Below, piece after piece: positions 14,798 to 23,070 of a stretch of 64,000 bases of DNA; position 1 is the stretch's first letter, and each line of letters opens with the position of its first letter. The stretch spans positions 124,001-188,000 of the forward strand of contig NZ_VFMS01000001.1 of NCBI RefSeq assembly GCF_006715165.1, in the 5' to 3' direction. Under the pieces are notes generated by a model. It made no database searches. It was given only the letters and a program-made list of their open reading frames with translations, and had not been told where the DNA came from. This DNA is from Arthrobacter sp. SLBN-122. Its GTDB lineage: Bacteria; Actinomycetota; Actinomycetes; Actinomycetales; Micrococcaceae. The position numbers were made by a program, and so were the translations under genes.

Positions 14798-17700
14798 TCA
14801 GAGGAGGGCGTCCAGGCTTTCGGAGATCCGCAGCGTGGAGCCGTTCCGGTTCTTGAGCACCTGCAACTGGGTACCGATCCGCTGTTTCATCTCCGCAACA
14901 TGGCTGACCAGCCCCACCACCCTGCCGCCGTCGCGGAGCCCTTCGATGGCATCCATGACCTGCTCCAGGGACTGTTCGTCCAGGCTTCCGAAGCCCTCAT
15001 CCACGAACAGGGTCTCGATTTCCACCCCTCCGGCCTCCTGCTGGACGACGTCCGCGAGCCCGAGTGCCAACGACAGCGATGCCATGAAGGACTCGCCCCC
15101 GGACAGGGTGGAGGTGTCCCGCCGGAATCCCGTCCACTGGTCCACCACTTCAAGGCCCAGCCCCGACTTGGCGCCGCGGGCCGCCTTGGCGTCGGTGTGC
15201 TGAAGCAGGTAGCGGCCGTCACTCATGGCGACCAGGCGCTCTGACGCGGCCAGGGCCACCTGTTCCAGCCGGGCGGCCAGGACATAGCTGTTCAGGCTCA
15301 TCCGGTAGGTGTTTTCGCCCCGGCCGGCTGCCGCGTCAGCCAAGCCGGCCAGCATCTGTGCCCGTTCCGCCGGCTCCCGGCACGAACGGACCAGGTCATG
15401 GTATTCGGCGGTGATGGATTCCAGGGATTCCAGGCAGTGGGTGGCGAGCCCGGCAGCCAGGTCCGCTTCCCGCGCCGCCTTCTGGGCAGCAGCGGCTTCA
15501 AGGCGCAGCGCTGCCAGCTGGTCCTCGTCCGCCAGGAAACCGTCGGCGGCCTCTGCCAGGGCGAGCACAATGTCCTCGGACTCGAACAGTCCGGCCACGC
15601 GCGCGGCTTCGTCCTGGGCTGTACGGATGGCAGCTTCCAGGGCTGCCGCTTCAGCCGCTGCGAGGAGCTGGCCGCGGACATCGCCGGCCGTGGCAAAACC
15701 GGCAGCCGGCAGTGCCAGCTCCAAATGTTCCTGCACTTCGGCGGACCGAAGGCGCGCCGCATCCAGCCGCGCCTGCGCTTCAACTGCCTTGTCCAGGACC
15801 GCCACGGCCTCCTCGAGTGCCCGCAGCCGGTGGTTCAGGCTGCGGTGGTGGCCGCGCAGGCCGGCGAGCGCTTTGTCCAGTGCTGCCGCCTGCTCCGCCA
15901 CGTCGGCAAGGGACACGCTGGTCTGCGAGAGCTCGGCCTCCGTTTCGGACAGTGTGGCATGCGCCTGCCCGATCCTGGCATCCAGCGCTTCCAGCCGTTG
16001 CCGCCTGTCCTGCAGCTCGTCCGCGGCCTGCTCTGCATCGTCCGCTGCAGCGAGCGCGGCATCGGCACCGGAACGTGCCTCCCCCACCGGAGTGGTCCCG
16101 CCCTGGCCGGCGAGGACTGCCACTGCCTGCTCCGCCTCGGCAAGATCCGCGGCAACCAGGGTGTGGGCTGCCTCTGCGGCCTCGTAGGCGCCGTGGGCCT
16201 CCTCCTCGGCCTGCGCAAGTCCCGGACCCGCATTGCCACCATCTGCAGGACGGGGATGTTCCGCGCTTCCACAGACAGGACAGGGCTCCCCGCCCACCAG
16301 TTTCGCCGCCAGCTCCGATGCCGCGTTGGCCAGACGCACCTCCCGCAGGTCCAGCCACTGGCGTTTCGCCTCCAGCAGTGCCTCCCGCGAATCGTCGTGG
16401 CGGATCCTGGCCTGGTTCCTGCGCCGGGCAGCTGTTTCATACTTCCGGACGACGTCCAGCAGCTCGGCCGCCGCCGCAGCTTCCTTGCGGCGCAGGGCCG
16501 CCTCGATCGAACGGGATTCCAGCTGCTCCATGCCCTCGGCCAGCGTTGCCCGCTGCTCCTGCAGCTGGGCCGCCCGGCTGTCCAGGGTTCCGATGGCCAG
16601 CCGGAGCTCTTCCTCCCGGCCGGCCAGGCTGCGGTGCCGCGTCCGGAGGTTCTGGAGCCTGTCCTCGTCCGGCAGCCGGGCTTCGACGACGGCCAGCAGT
16701 GACCGCAGGCGGCTTAGTTCGTCCGCTGCCCCGGACAGGCTTCCACCGGTGGCCCCCGTTTCCGGGTCTGGTGTTTCCGGGCCGGCCGGATCCAGGCCAC
16801 CCGTTTCCCATCCACGTGTTTCCAGGCGCAGCTGGGCCAGCTCGCCGTCGTCACCGGCAGCCATGCGGAGCAATGTCATGGCAGATTCGGCAGCGGCCGC
16901 CGCGCTGCGGACCTTGGCAGCGGCCGCATCCACGGCCTGCAGTTGCCCCTGGAGGACCTCGGCCTGGCGGTGCCGGGCGAGGCGGGTGGAGAGCTCTTCC
17001 CGGTGTGCGGCGCCTTCCTCCACGGCGTTTCGCCGCGCCGTAGCCGCGTGAAGTTTCCGGTGCCGCTCATGCCGTGCGGCCTCGCGGTCCACAGCGCTGC
17101 GACGGTCCTGGCTGACGGCCGCAGCAGCGGCGGCATGCCCGGTGAGTTCCGTCAGGCGGCCGGCAACGGAAGCCTTCAGCCAGTCGAGGCGGCCGGGGAC
17201 GTCGTCCTCCGGCGGTGCCCCGGCGCCCGGAAGCTGGAGCGGAGCGGCCTCGGTTTCGGCACGTGAGGCTAGAAGGGCGAGCTGCCCGGACAGTGTGGCC
17301 ACGTCTTCCCGGGCAGCGGCGGCCTGCCGCGACAGTTCCTGTTCCAGAGCTTCGAAGCGCTGGGTGCCAAAAAGCTTCTGCAGCAGGTCCAGGCGGTCGG
17401 CAGCCTTGGAGCGGAGGAAGGCGGCGAAATCACCCTGCGGCAGCATTACCACCCGGGTGAACTGCTCGCGGTCCATGCCCAGCAGGGCCGTGATTTCGGC
17501 GCCCGCTTCGTCGTTGCGGGCCGACTTTTCCACCCAGGCGCCGCCCACCCGCTCACGGAGCAGCGTCTTGGCCTGCTGGACCGTAAAGCCATTCTTGCCC
17601 CGCGCGCTGGGCTTGTCCCATGCCGGGGACCTGGTCACCTCGAAGCGACGGCCCTGGGACGAGAATTCGCACGTCACGGCAGGTTCCTGCGCGGGTTCCG

Positions 17701-17911
17701 CGTGGTCACTGCGCAGCCGTTTTCCGTCCTGGCGGGCTCCGGGGACGGAACCGTACAGGGCAAAGCAGATGGCATCCAGCACGCTGGTCTTACCGGCACC
17801 GGTGGGCCCGTTCAGCAGGAACAGGCCGTGGGCGCCGAGGCGGTCAAAGTCGATGTCCTCGGTTCCGGCAAAGGGACCGAAGCCGCAGATGCGCAGATGG
17901 TGGATCCTCAC
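14798..17911 (-). CDS. sbcC: Exonuclease subunit SbcC (SMC-like ATPase)
   Basis: 1037 residues. With SbcD it forms the Mre11/Rad50-type nuclease that opens DNA ends and cleaves hairpins. Walker A is GPTGAGKTS at residues 35-43. The Q-loop region FTRVVMLPQGDFAAFL follows near 152-166. A long Ala/Glu/Arg/Leu-rich coiled coil surrounds the zinc hook CPVC at residues 544-547. The coil returns to the signature TSTLSGGESFMASLSLALGLA and Walker B LFVDEGFGSLDEQSLEQVMDAI. Start: GTG at 17911, overlapping the sbcD stop by four bases (GTGA). The frame stays open further upstream, but only inside sbcD. Confidence 0.95.
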   Translation of the reverse strand: MRIHHLRICGFGPFAGTEDIDFDRLGAHGLFLLNGPTGAGKTSVLDAICFALYGSVPGARQDGKRLRSDHAEPAQEPAVTCEFSSQGRRFEVTRSPAWDKPSARGKNGFTVQQAKTLLRERVGGAWVEKSARNDEAGAEITALLGMDREQFTRVVMLPQGDFAAFLRSKAADRLDLLQKLFGTQRFEALEQELSRQAAAAREDVATLSGQLALLASRAETEAAPLQLPGAGAPPEDDVPGRLDWLKASVAGRLTELTGHAAAAAAVSQDRRSAVDREAARHERHRKLHAATARRNAVEEGAAHREELSTRLARHRQAEVLQGQLQAVDAAAAKVRSAAAAAESAMTLLRMAAGDDGELAQLRLETRGWETGGLDPAGPETPDPETGATGGSLSGAADELSRLRSLLAVVEARLPDEDRLQNLRTRHRSLAGREEELRLAIGTLDSRAAQLQEQRATLAEGMEQLESRSIEAALRRKEAAAAAELLDVVRKYETAARRRNQARIRHDDSREALLEAKRQWLDLREVRLANAASELAAKLVGGEPCPVCGSAEHPRPADGGNAGPGLAQAEEEAHGAYEAAEAAHTLVAADLAEAEQAVAVLAGQGGTTPVGEARSGADAALAAADDAEQAADELQDRRQRLEALDARIGQAHATLSETEAELSQTSVSLADVAEQAAALDKALAGLRGHHRSLNHRLRALEEAVAVLDKAVEAQARLDAARLRSAEVQEHLELALPAAGFATAGDVRGQLLAAAEAAALEAAIRTAQDEAARVAGLFESEDIVLALAEAADGFLADEDQLAALRLEAAAAQKAAREADLAAGLATHCLESLESITAEYHDLVRSCREPAERAQMLAGLADAAAGRGENTYRMSLNSYVLAARLEQVALAASERLVAMSDGRYLLQHTDAKAARGAKSGLGLEVVDQWTGFRRDTSTLSGGESFMASLSLALGLADVVQQEAGGVEIETLFVDEGFGSLDEQSLEQVMDAIEGLRDGGRVVGLVSHVAEMKQRIGTQLQVLKNRNGSTLRISESLDALL

Positions 17912-19086
17912 CGTGACGCCTCCAGCAGCCTGACGTTCTCCAGCGCTGCAGCGAGCGCGTTCTTTTCTGCCTGGTCCGCGGTGCGTCCCCGCACGTGTTC
18001 CAGGAATCCGCAGCACAGGGCGAGGTCGTCCGGCGCGCCGGCAAGCCTGCTGCTGTAGCTGGGCCGGGACGTGGCAGCCGCACCTTCCGGGTCGAATGCC
18101 AGGACCAGGGTGTCCGGGAACCTGTCGCGGAGCCGTTCCATGGCACGGGCGGGACGCTGGGGATCGGTCAATGTGATCTGGCAGTAGGCGGATTCAGCCC
18201 ATGCATGGCCGGGATCCGCCAGGAGATCCTCAAGGGTTCCGCGCAGTACGGCCAGCGAACGCGGGGCCTCCCACAGTACCTCCGTAACGGCAGTGACTCC
18301 CTCCGCGCCGATGTCCACCAGCCAGGCACCCTTTTGATGGGCGGATTCGGAGAAGGAATAGGCCAAAGGTGAACCGGAGTACCGGACGGATCCGGACAGC
18401 TGCTGCCGCCCGTGCAGGTGGCCCAGGGCGGTGTAGCTGAAACCGTCGAACAGGTCCAGCGGCACCGCACCCACGCCGCCAATGCTGAGGTCCCGCTCGC
18501 TGTCCGAACTGATGCCGCCGCTGGCGAAGGTGTGGGCCAGGACCACCGAGTGGACGGTGGCGGAAGCCGCGCGCCGGGCGATGTCCCCGCGGATCAGGCC
18601 CGTGGCCGCCCGGGTGACTTCGAAGTGGCTGGCCGTTTCAGCACCCAACTGTTCGGCAACCAGCCTGGGCTCAAGCCAGGGGATGCCGTAAAGCGCCAGG
18701 ACGGCTTCCTTTCCGGCATCATCCGTGCCCAGCGGCAGGATGAGCGGGGTGGCGAGGTCCTCCACCCTGGTGCGCAGGTGCACTCCCCCGCGTTCGAGCA
18801 GGCGGGAGGCGAAACCCAGGCGGATGGCGGAGTCGTGGTTCCCGCTGGTGAGCACTACCTTGGCGCCCGCGGCAGTCAGGCGGACCAGTGCGTCGTCGAG
18901 CAGGTGGACCACGTCCACGCCCGGCAGCGCACGGTCATAGACGTCCCCCGCGATCAGGACAATGTCCACGCCGTCCCGCTGGACCGCAGCCACCAGCTGG
19001 TCAACGAAAGCGCGCTGGGCATCGAGCATGCCAACGCCATGGAAGGATCGGCCCAGGTGCCAGTCCGAGGTGTGAAGTAACCGCAT
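17908..19086 (-). CDS. sbcD: Exonuclease subunit SbcD (Mre11-type nuclease)
   Basis: 392 residues of the calcineurin-like phosphoesterase family, the nuclease partner of SbcC. Metal-binding motifs in order: SDWHLGRSF (residues 7-15), IAGDVYDRALP (about 46-56), LTSGNHDSAIRLGFAS (about 79-94), VLAHTFASGG and YTALGHLHGRQ. The C-terminal third is the less conserved capping domain. It is the first gene of the sbcDC pair. A TAGCTT hexamer six bases before the ATG points to a leaderless mRNA. Confidence 0.95.
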   Translation of the reverse strand: MRLLHTSDWHLGRSFHGVGMLDAQRAFVDQLVAAVQRDGVDIVLIAGDVYDRALPGVDVVHLLDDALVRLTAAGAKVVLTSGNHDSAIRLGFASRLLERGGVHLRTRVEDLATPLILPLGTDDAGKEAVLALYGIPWLEPRLVAEQLGAETASHFEVTRAATGLIRGDIARRAASATVHSVVLAHTFASGGISSDSERDLSIGGVGAVPLDLFDGFSYTALGHLHGRQQLSGSVRYSGSPLAYSFSESAHQKGAWLVDIGAEGVTAVTEVLWEAPRSLAVLRGTLEDLLADPGHAWAESAYCQITLTDPQRPARAMERLRDRFPDTLVLAFDPEGAAATSRPSYSSRLAGAPDDLALCCGFLEHVRGRTADQAEKNALAAALENVRLLEASR

Positions 19087-19092
19087 ATCCCT

Positions 19093-19098
19093 AAGCTA
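19093..19098 (-). promoter_or_regulatory. -10 hexamer of leaderless sbcDC mRNA
   Basis: TAGCTT, then AGGGAT, then ATG at 19086 on the minus strand. Confidence 0.45.
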
Positions 19099-19143
19099 TC
19101 GGCAACCACTGACACTCAAAGAAACCGCCGCGGCCGGCGCCGG

Positions 19144-20091
19144 TCAGGACCGTTTGCCCTCAAAGAATTCCTGTGCCTCACTGATGCTTCCTGCCTTCCC
19201 ATGGCGGGCAGCCGCTGGGGGCACAGGCCCGTCGGCTCCCTCACTTTCCAGGCCCTCACTTTCCAGGCCCTCGTCGTCGCCCTCGTCGTCAACCTCGGCC
19301 TCGGCGGCGTCGGTGTCCCCGCCGTCCCCAACGGGAGCTACGGACGCATCCACGCCGGTGATGCGGAACACCAGCCCGGCGATGGCAGCACCGGCCAGCG
19401 GCGCGACCAGGAAGACCCACAACTGCTCCACGGCCCAGCCGGAACTGAAGACTGCGGACGCCAACGCCCGGGCGGGGTTGTAGGGCAGGTTCCCCACCGA
19501 CTGGCCCAGCTGCAGCAGGGCTGCGAAGGACAGGCCGACAGCAACCGGCGCTGCAGTGCGGCTGCCGCCGGAGCGGCCGGCGGCGAGGAAGACCGCCACG
19601 ATAATGGCGGCTCCCAGCAGTTCCAGGAGCACGGCTGCGGCGAGCGGCGCCTGGATGATGGAGTGTTCGCCGAAGCCGGCGGTCACGGTATCGAAGGCAG
19701 TGCGGCTGTCGGCGATGCCGGGCAGGGTGCGCAGGATCCCGAACAGGGCAAGCGCGCCCACCAGCGCTCCCACCACCTGGGCGGCGGCGTATGCTGCGGC
19801 GGCGCCGGCGCGGATGCGTCCCGCCAGGAGGTGGCCCAGTGTGATGGCCGGATTGAAATGGCCGCCGGAGATGTGTCCGAACGCGAGCATTGCCGCGGTG
19901 ATGGCCAGGCCGGCAGCAAGGGCGGCAGGCACAGGGCTGGACTGCGGAATGCTGAACAGCGGCACGCCCAGCCCGGCCACGGCCAGGAACAGGCTGCCGA
20001 AGGCCTCGGCCGCCAGGCGGGGCAGCAGGGCTGTCCGCCCGGCAGCCGTGCCGGGGTGCAGTGCGTCGCGGGCGGGGACGGGGGTGCTCAT
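19144..20091 (-). CDS. Aquaporin / MIP family channel with acidic tail
   Basis: 315 residues with six spans and both half-helix motifs: GGHFNPAITLGH near residue 72 (NPA) and NLPYNPARALASAVF near 206 (NPA). It is closer to water-channel (AqpZ-like) than glycerol-facilitator proteins, since no GlpF-type Asp follows the second NPA. Residues from about 255 on are a strongly acidic tail (EAEVDDEGDDEGLESEGLESEG) that aquaporins normally lack. Two 15-bp direct repeats (19238-19267) encode LESEG twice. The ATG at 20091 has AAGG seven bases before it. Confidence 0.85.
   Translation of the reverse strand: MSTPVPARDALHPGTAAGRTALLPRLAAEAFGSLFLAVAGLGVPLFSIPQSSPVPAALAAGLAITAAMLAFGHISGGHFNPAITLGHLLAGRIRAGAAAAYAAAQVVGALVGALALFGILRTLPGIADSRTAFDTVTAGFGEHSIIQAPLAAAVLLELLGAAIIVAVFLAAGRSGGSRTAAPVAVGLSFAALLQLGQSVGNLPYNPARALASAVFSSGWAVEQLWVFLVAPLAGAAIAGLVFRITGVDASVAPVGDGGDTDAAEAEVDDEGDDEGLESEGLESEGADGPVPPAAARHGKAGSISEAQEFFEGKRS
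19238..19267. repeat. 15-bp tandem repeat x2 in aquaporin tail
   Basis: CCCTCACTTTCCAGG occurs twice in tandem, in frame; a third diverged start (CCCTCGTCG) follows. Confidence 0.8.
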
Positions 20092-20305
20092 GATGGGACC
20101 TTCGCTTCCTGGGCTGGTACTTGCGTTGCCTGGTGTCCGGATGCTGCTGGTTCCGGTGCTTCCGGCCAGCAGGTGCGCGCGGGGCAACCCGTGAAGTATT
20201 CCAGCCCAGGCTGTGCATTTGCTGGACGGCCGCTGTCCGCGGCGCCTTGCCAGGAGGGAAGGGACGCCTCGAGGGGCAGCCGAACCGCAACCGGTGTCCG
20301 GACGG

Positions 20306-20311
20306 TAAATT
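20306..20311 (+). promoter_or_regulatory. -10 hexamer of leaderless ADP-ribosylglycohydrolase-like mRNA
   Basis: TAAATT, then TACTGC, then the ATG at 20318. Confidence 0.5.
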
Positions 20312-20317
20312 TACTGC

Positions 20318-21403
20318 ATGAGCACAGACCACGGCGCGCCCGCGCCCACCCTCAAGTCCCGGATCCATGGCGCCCTGGTGGGCGGCGCGCTCGGCGATGC
20401 ACTGGGCTACGCCGTGGAGGCTGACTCCATCGACGCAATCCGGCAGCGGTTCGGAGCGGAGGGCCTGACCGGGTTTGACGCCCTCTCCGGTCCCTGGCCC
20501 TTTTCGGACGGCACGCAGTTGACCCTGTACACCGTGGACGGGCTCGTGGAGGCGTTGGAGTGGGCCAATTCCGGGGTGGGTGCTGACGTGAACGCCTGCC
20601 TCTGGCTGGCGTACCTGCGCTGGCTGGGCACCCAGGGCAAGGACGCCGGGCCTGCGGCGCCTGCACCCCAGCCCCGCTGGATCGACGGCAACGAGGTGCT
20701 CCGCCAGCGCCGGCATCCGGACCAGGACTGCATCACAGGCCTCGCCACCGGCGAGATGGGTACCTCCGTCCGGCCCGTCAACCCCGAAGCGAAGGGCGCC
20801 GGGACGGTGGTGCGCTCGGCGCCTTTCGGGCTGGTTCCGCACATTGCGCCCGACGCCGTCTACAAGTTGAGTGCCGACGCCGCCTCCCTCACGCACGGAC
20901 ATCCTTCCGCCCGCCAGGGTGCCGGCATCTTCAGCCTCCTGATCCACAGGCTGGTGTCGGGTGAGGCGCTCCGGGATGCCGCGGCCGCGGTCACCGCGCA
21001 CGCGGCCACCCTCCCGGACGTGGCACCGGAGCTCCCCGACCGGCTTGAGGCCGCACTCCGCCTCGCCGACAAAGCCATTGTTGCCCCGGAGGAACTTGTC
21101 CAGGTGCTCGGCGAAGGCTGGACGGCCGGGGAGGCCCTCGCCGTCGCGCTTTATGCAGTCCTTGCCACGTTGCCGGCCGACGGCGCAGAGGCGCAGCCTG
21201 CCCGGCATTTCCGGGACGCTGTGGCGCTGGCTGTGAACCACGGCGGCCCCAGCGACACCACAGGCTCGCTGGCGGGAAACATCCTGGGAGCCCTGTACGG
21301 GGAGGACTGCCTGCCGGCGCAGTGGCTCGGGGCCCTGGAAGCGCCGGAGGTAATCCGCGGCATGGCGGACCAGTTGGTGAAGGTTACGACCGGCGAAGGC
21401 TGA
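20318..21403 (+). CDS. ADP-ribosylglycohydrolase-like protein with altered metal sites
   Basis: 361 residues of the DraG/ARH fold. Recognisable blocks: SRIHGALVGGALGDALGYAVE, PFSDGTQLTLYTVDGL, KGAGTVVRSAPFGLVPH, ASLTHGHPSARQGAGIF and NHGGPSDTTGSLAGNILGALYG. Family members remove ADP-ribose from proteins or small molecules using two Mg ions held by a T/S-D-D-T motif and a D-x-D motif near the C-terminus. Here the first reads SDGT and the second GPSDTT, so one Asp is missing from each. Activity may be lost or changed. The 3' end overlaps the convergent DUF4395 gene by 20 bases. Confidence 0.85.
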   Translation: MSTDHGAPAPTLKSRIHGALVGGALGDALGYAVEADSIDAIRQRFGAEGLTGFDALSGPWPFSDGTQLTLYTVDGLVEALEWANSGVGADVNACLWLAYLRWLGTQGKDAGPAAPAPQPRWIDGNEVLRQRRHPDQDCITGLATGEMGTSVRPVNPEAKGAGTVVRSAPFGLVPHIAPDAVYKLSADAASLTHGHPSARQGAGIFSLLIHRLVSGEALRDAAAAVTAHAATLPDVAPELPDRLEAALRLADKAIVAPEELVQVLGEGWTAGEALAVALYAVLATLPADGAEAQPARHFRDAVALAVNHGGPSDTTGSLAGNILGALYGEDCLPAQWLGALEAPEVIRGMADQLVKVTTGEG

Positions 21404-21863
21404 TGTTGTTGCAGGCCTCGCAGACGTCCTCGGGGATCAGTCCGCGGCGCTGCAGGAAGCCGAAAATGGCGCACCCCAGGCAGAATCCGGCGAACGCCTC
21501 CAGCGACGCCGCGGCCACCAGGATCCCCAGGAGCGCCCAGGCTGCGGGCGCGGCACCTGCGGCGAACAGCAGCAGGGCGGCGGTGGATACGGCAGCGCCG
21601 ATCCCCTGGGCAAAGCGCTTGGGCGGCCCGGGCACCAGTTTCACCTTTCCCAGCGCCGGGGTGATGACCTTGACCGAGAGCAGCGCCAGGGGTGAAATCC
21701 TGGGGCCGAAGAGCAGCCGCAGCCAGAACCCGATGCTGATGGCCAGCAGCCCGAGCCCGGAACCTGTCACGGCGGTGACGACGGCGAGCAGCACCACCAG
21801 CGCTACCGTGACACGGGCGGCGTACTCGTTCACGGGATTGGGGAAAGCAAAGAGGGAGGCCAT
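21384..21863 (-). CDS. DUF4395 membrane protein
   Basis: 159 residues. It begins with the family hallmark FPNPVNEYAARVTVALV, then has about four hydrophobic spans (residues 17-50, 85-105, 107-130). It contains GFCLGCAIFGFLQ and a late DVCEACNNISLRR, giving two CxxC pairs near the C-terminus. Function is not established; such proteins often occur near thioredoxin-like or sulfurtransferase genes in other Actinobacteria, but no such neighbour is seen here. A TACCCT hexamer six bases before the ATG suggests a leaderless mRNA. Confidence 0.8.
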   Translation of the reverse strand: MASLFAFPNPVNEYAARVTVALVVLLAVVTAVTGSGLGLLAISIGFWLRLLFGPRISPLALLSVKVITPALGKVKLVPGPPKRFAQGIGAAVSTAALLLFAAGAAPAAWALLGILVAAASLEAFAGFCLGCAIFGFLQRRGLIPEDVCEACNNISLRRS

Positions 21864-21869
21864 GACGAA

Positions 21870-21875
21870 AGGGTA
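21870..21875 (-). promoter_or_regulatory. -10 hexamer of leaderless DUF4395 mRNA
   Basis: TACCCT, then TTCGTC, then ATG at 21863 on the minus strand. Confidence 0.45.
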
Positions 21876-21944
21876 GGAGCCTGCCGCGGGGCGGCCAAGC
21901 TGTGTTGCGCCGCATGACAGTGCGCCACTCCCGTACCGGCCGGA

Positions 21945-23003
21945 TCAGGCGCTGATGGCAGCCGCGCCGTCCCGGACTTGCCCTGCATGGGCGTGCGCGG
22001 CCTGCGGGACGTCCCCGCCTCCCACCATCTGCAGGAACTCACCCTCGGACAGCACTTCGATGGCCCGTCCCCGCTCATGGAGCTCCAGGACGCGGCGCGC
22101 CTTGCCGGTGAGCCTGCCCGAACGCAGGTCCGAGGCCACGAACCCGTCCCCCACCACCAGGACCGTGGTACGTCCGGTGACCCGGCTCTCCGTCCGCGCC
22201 CCGCACCTGGCCGAGCGGAGCTTGGCTTCCGGGCGGTCGATGGAGAGCTGCCCCGTGAACACCACCGTCTGCGCGTACAGGGGATGGCCGGGCTCGGCGT
22301 CCAGGTCCGGTTCCGGATTCGGCCCCTCCTCGGGCCAGCCGGACTGGAACCGCTGCACCAGTGCTGCACCGTTGCCGGAAGCAGCCGCCATGGCCGCCAG
22401 GCTTGCCTTTGACAGCTCGCCGGAGGCGGGATCGAAGGCCTGCTGGTGTGGCATGGCCAGTCCCAGGGAGAGGAAGAGTTCAGCGATGCTGTTGGCACCG
22501 TTGCGCGCGGCGATGTCGATGAGGATGCCGGCGCAGGCCCGGGCATCCTCGGCAGCGTCGTGGTGGTTGACCAGCGGCACGCCCGCTTCCTCGGCGGCGA
22601 AGGGAAGGGAATTGGAGACGAGCGAGTAGCAGCGCCGCGACAGCATGACCGTGCAGACATAGTCATAGGCGGGACCGGGCAGGCCTGACACCTCCAGCGC
22701 GGACCGGATCACGCCCAGGTCAAAGGCGGCATTGTGCGCTGCGAGCACGTCATCACCGATGAACGCGCCAATTTCCGGGAACAGCTCGCCGAAGCGGGGG
22801 GTTCCGGCAACGTCCGCTGGGGTGATGCCGTGGATCCGGACGTTGTGGTAGTCGAAATGGTCATAGCCGGCCGGCGGGCGCATCAGCCAGGAGGCCTCTG
22901 CGACGATTCTCCCGCCCCGCACCTTGGTCAATCCCACGGAGCACGGGGAGCCGCGGAAGCCGTTGGCCGTTTCGAAGTCGATCGCCGTAAAGTCCAAACC
23001 CAC
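21945..23003 (-). CDS. DnaQ-type 3'-5' exonuclease with C-terminal BRCT domain
   Basis: 352 residues. The N-terminal half is a DEDD exonuclease: FTAIDFETANG (Asp/Glu of motif I, about residues 5-15), VLAAHNAAFDLGVIRSAL (motif II, about 98-115) and HHDAAEDARACAGIL (motif III, about 158-172). The middle is a linker. From about residue 255 a BRCT domain begins: AQTVVFTGQLSIDRPEAK, then TTVLVVGDGFV and KARRVLELHERGRAIEVLSEGEFLQMV. It is probably a DNA-repair or proofreading-like nuclease recruited through BRCT; the partner is unknown. The GTG at 23003 was chosen because TAAGGT lies seven bases upstream (leaderless spacing); a TTG at 22997 with AAGGG is the alternative. Confidence 0.85.
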   Translation of the reverse strand: MGLDFTAIDFETANGFRGSPCSVGLTKVRGGRIVAEASWLMRPPAGYDHFDYHNVRIHGITPADVAGTPRFGELFPEIGAFIGDDVLAAHNAAFDLGVIRSALEVSGLPGPAYDYVCTVMLSRRCYSLVSNSLPFAAEEAGVPLVNHHDAAEDARACAGILIDIAARNGANSIAELFLSLGLAMPHQQAFDPASGELSKASLAAMAAASGNGAALVQRFQSGWPEEGPNPEPDLDAEPGHPLYAQTVVFTGQLSIDRPEAKLRSARCGARTESRVTGRTTVLVVGDGFVASDLRSGRLTGKARRVLELHERGRAIEVLSEGEFLQMVGGGDVPQAAHAHAGQVRDGAAAISA

Positions 23004-23010
23004 GGCCCTT

Positions 23011-23016
23011 ACCTTA
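23011..23016 (-). promoter_or_regulatory. -10 hexamer of leaderless exonuclease-BRCT mRNA
   Basis: TAAGGT, then AAGGGCC, then GTG at 23003 on the minus strand. The purine run could also serve as an SD for a later start. Confidence 0.4.
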
Positions 23017-23058
23017 CCGCCGTAAACGTCCCAGCCGGGGAGGCACAGGCTGGTCAAG

Positions 23059-23064
23059 TACCCT
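23059..23064 (+). promoter_or_regulatory. -10 hexamer of leaderless dedA-type mRNA
   Basis: TACCCT, then TGAGGG, then GTG at 23071. Confidence 0.45.
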
Positions 23065-23070
23065 TGAGGG

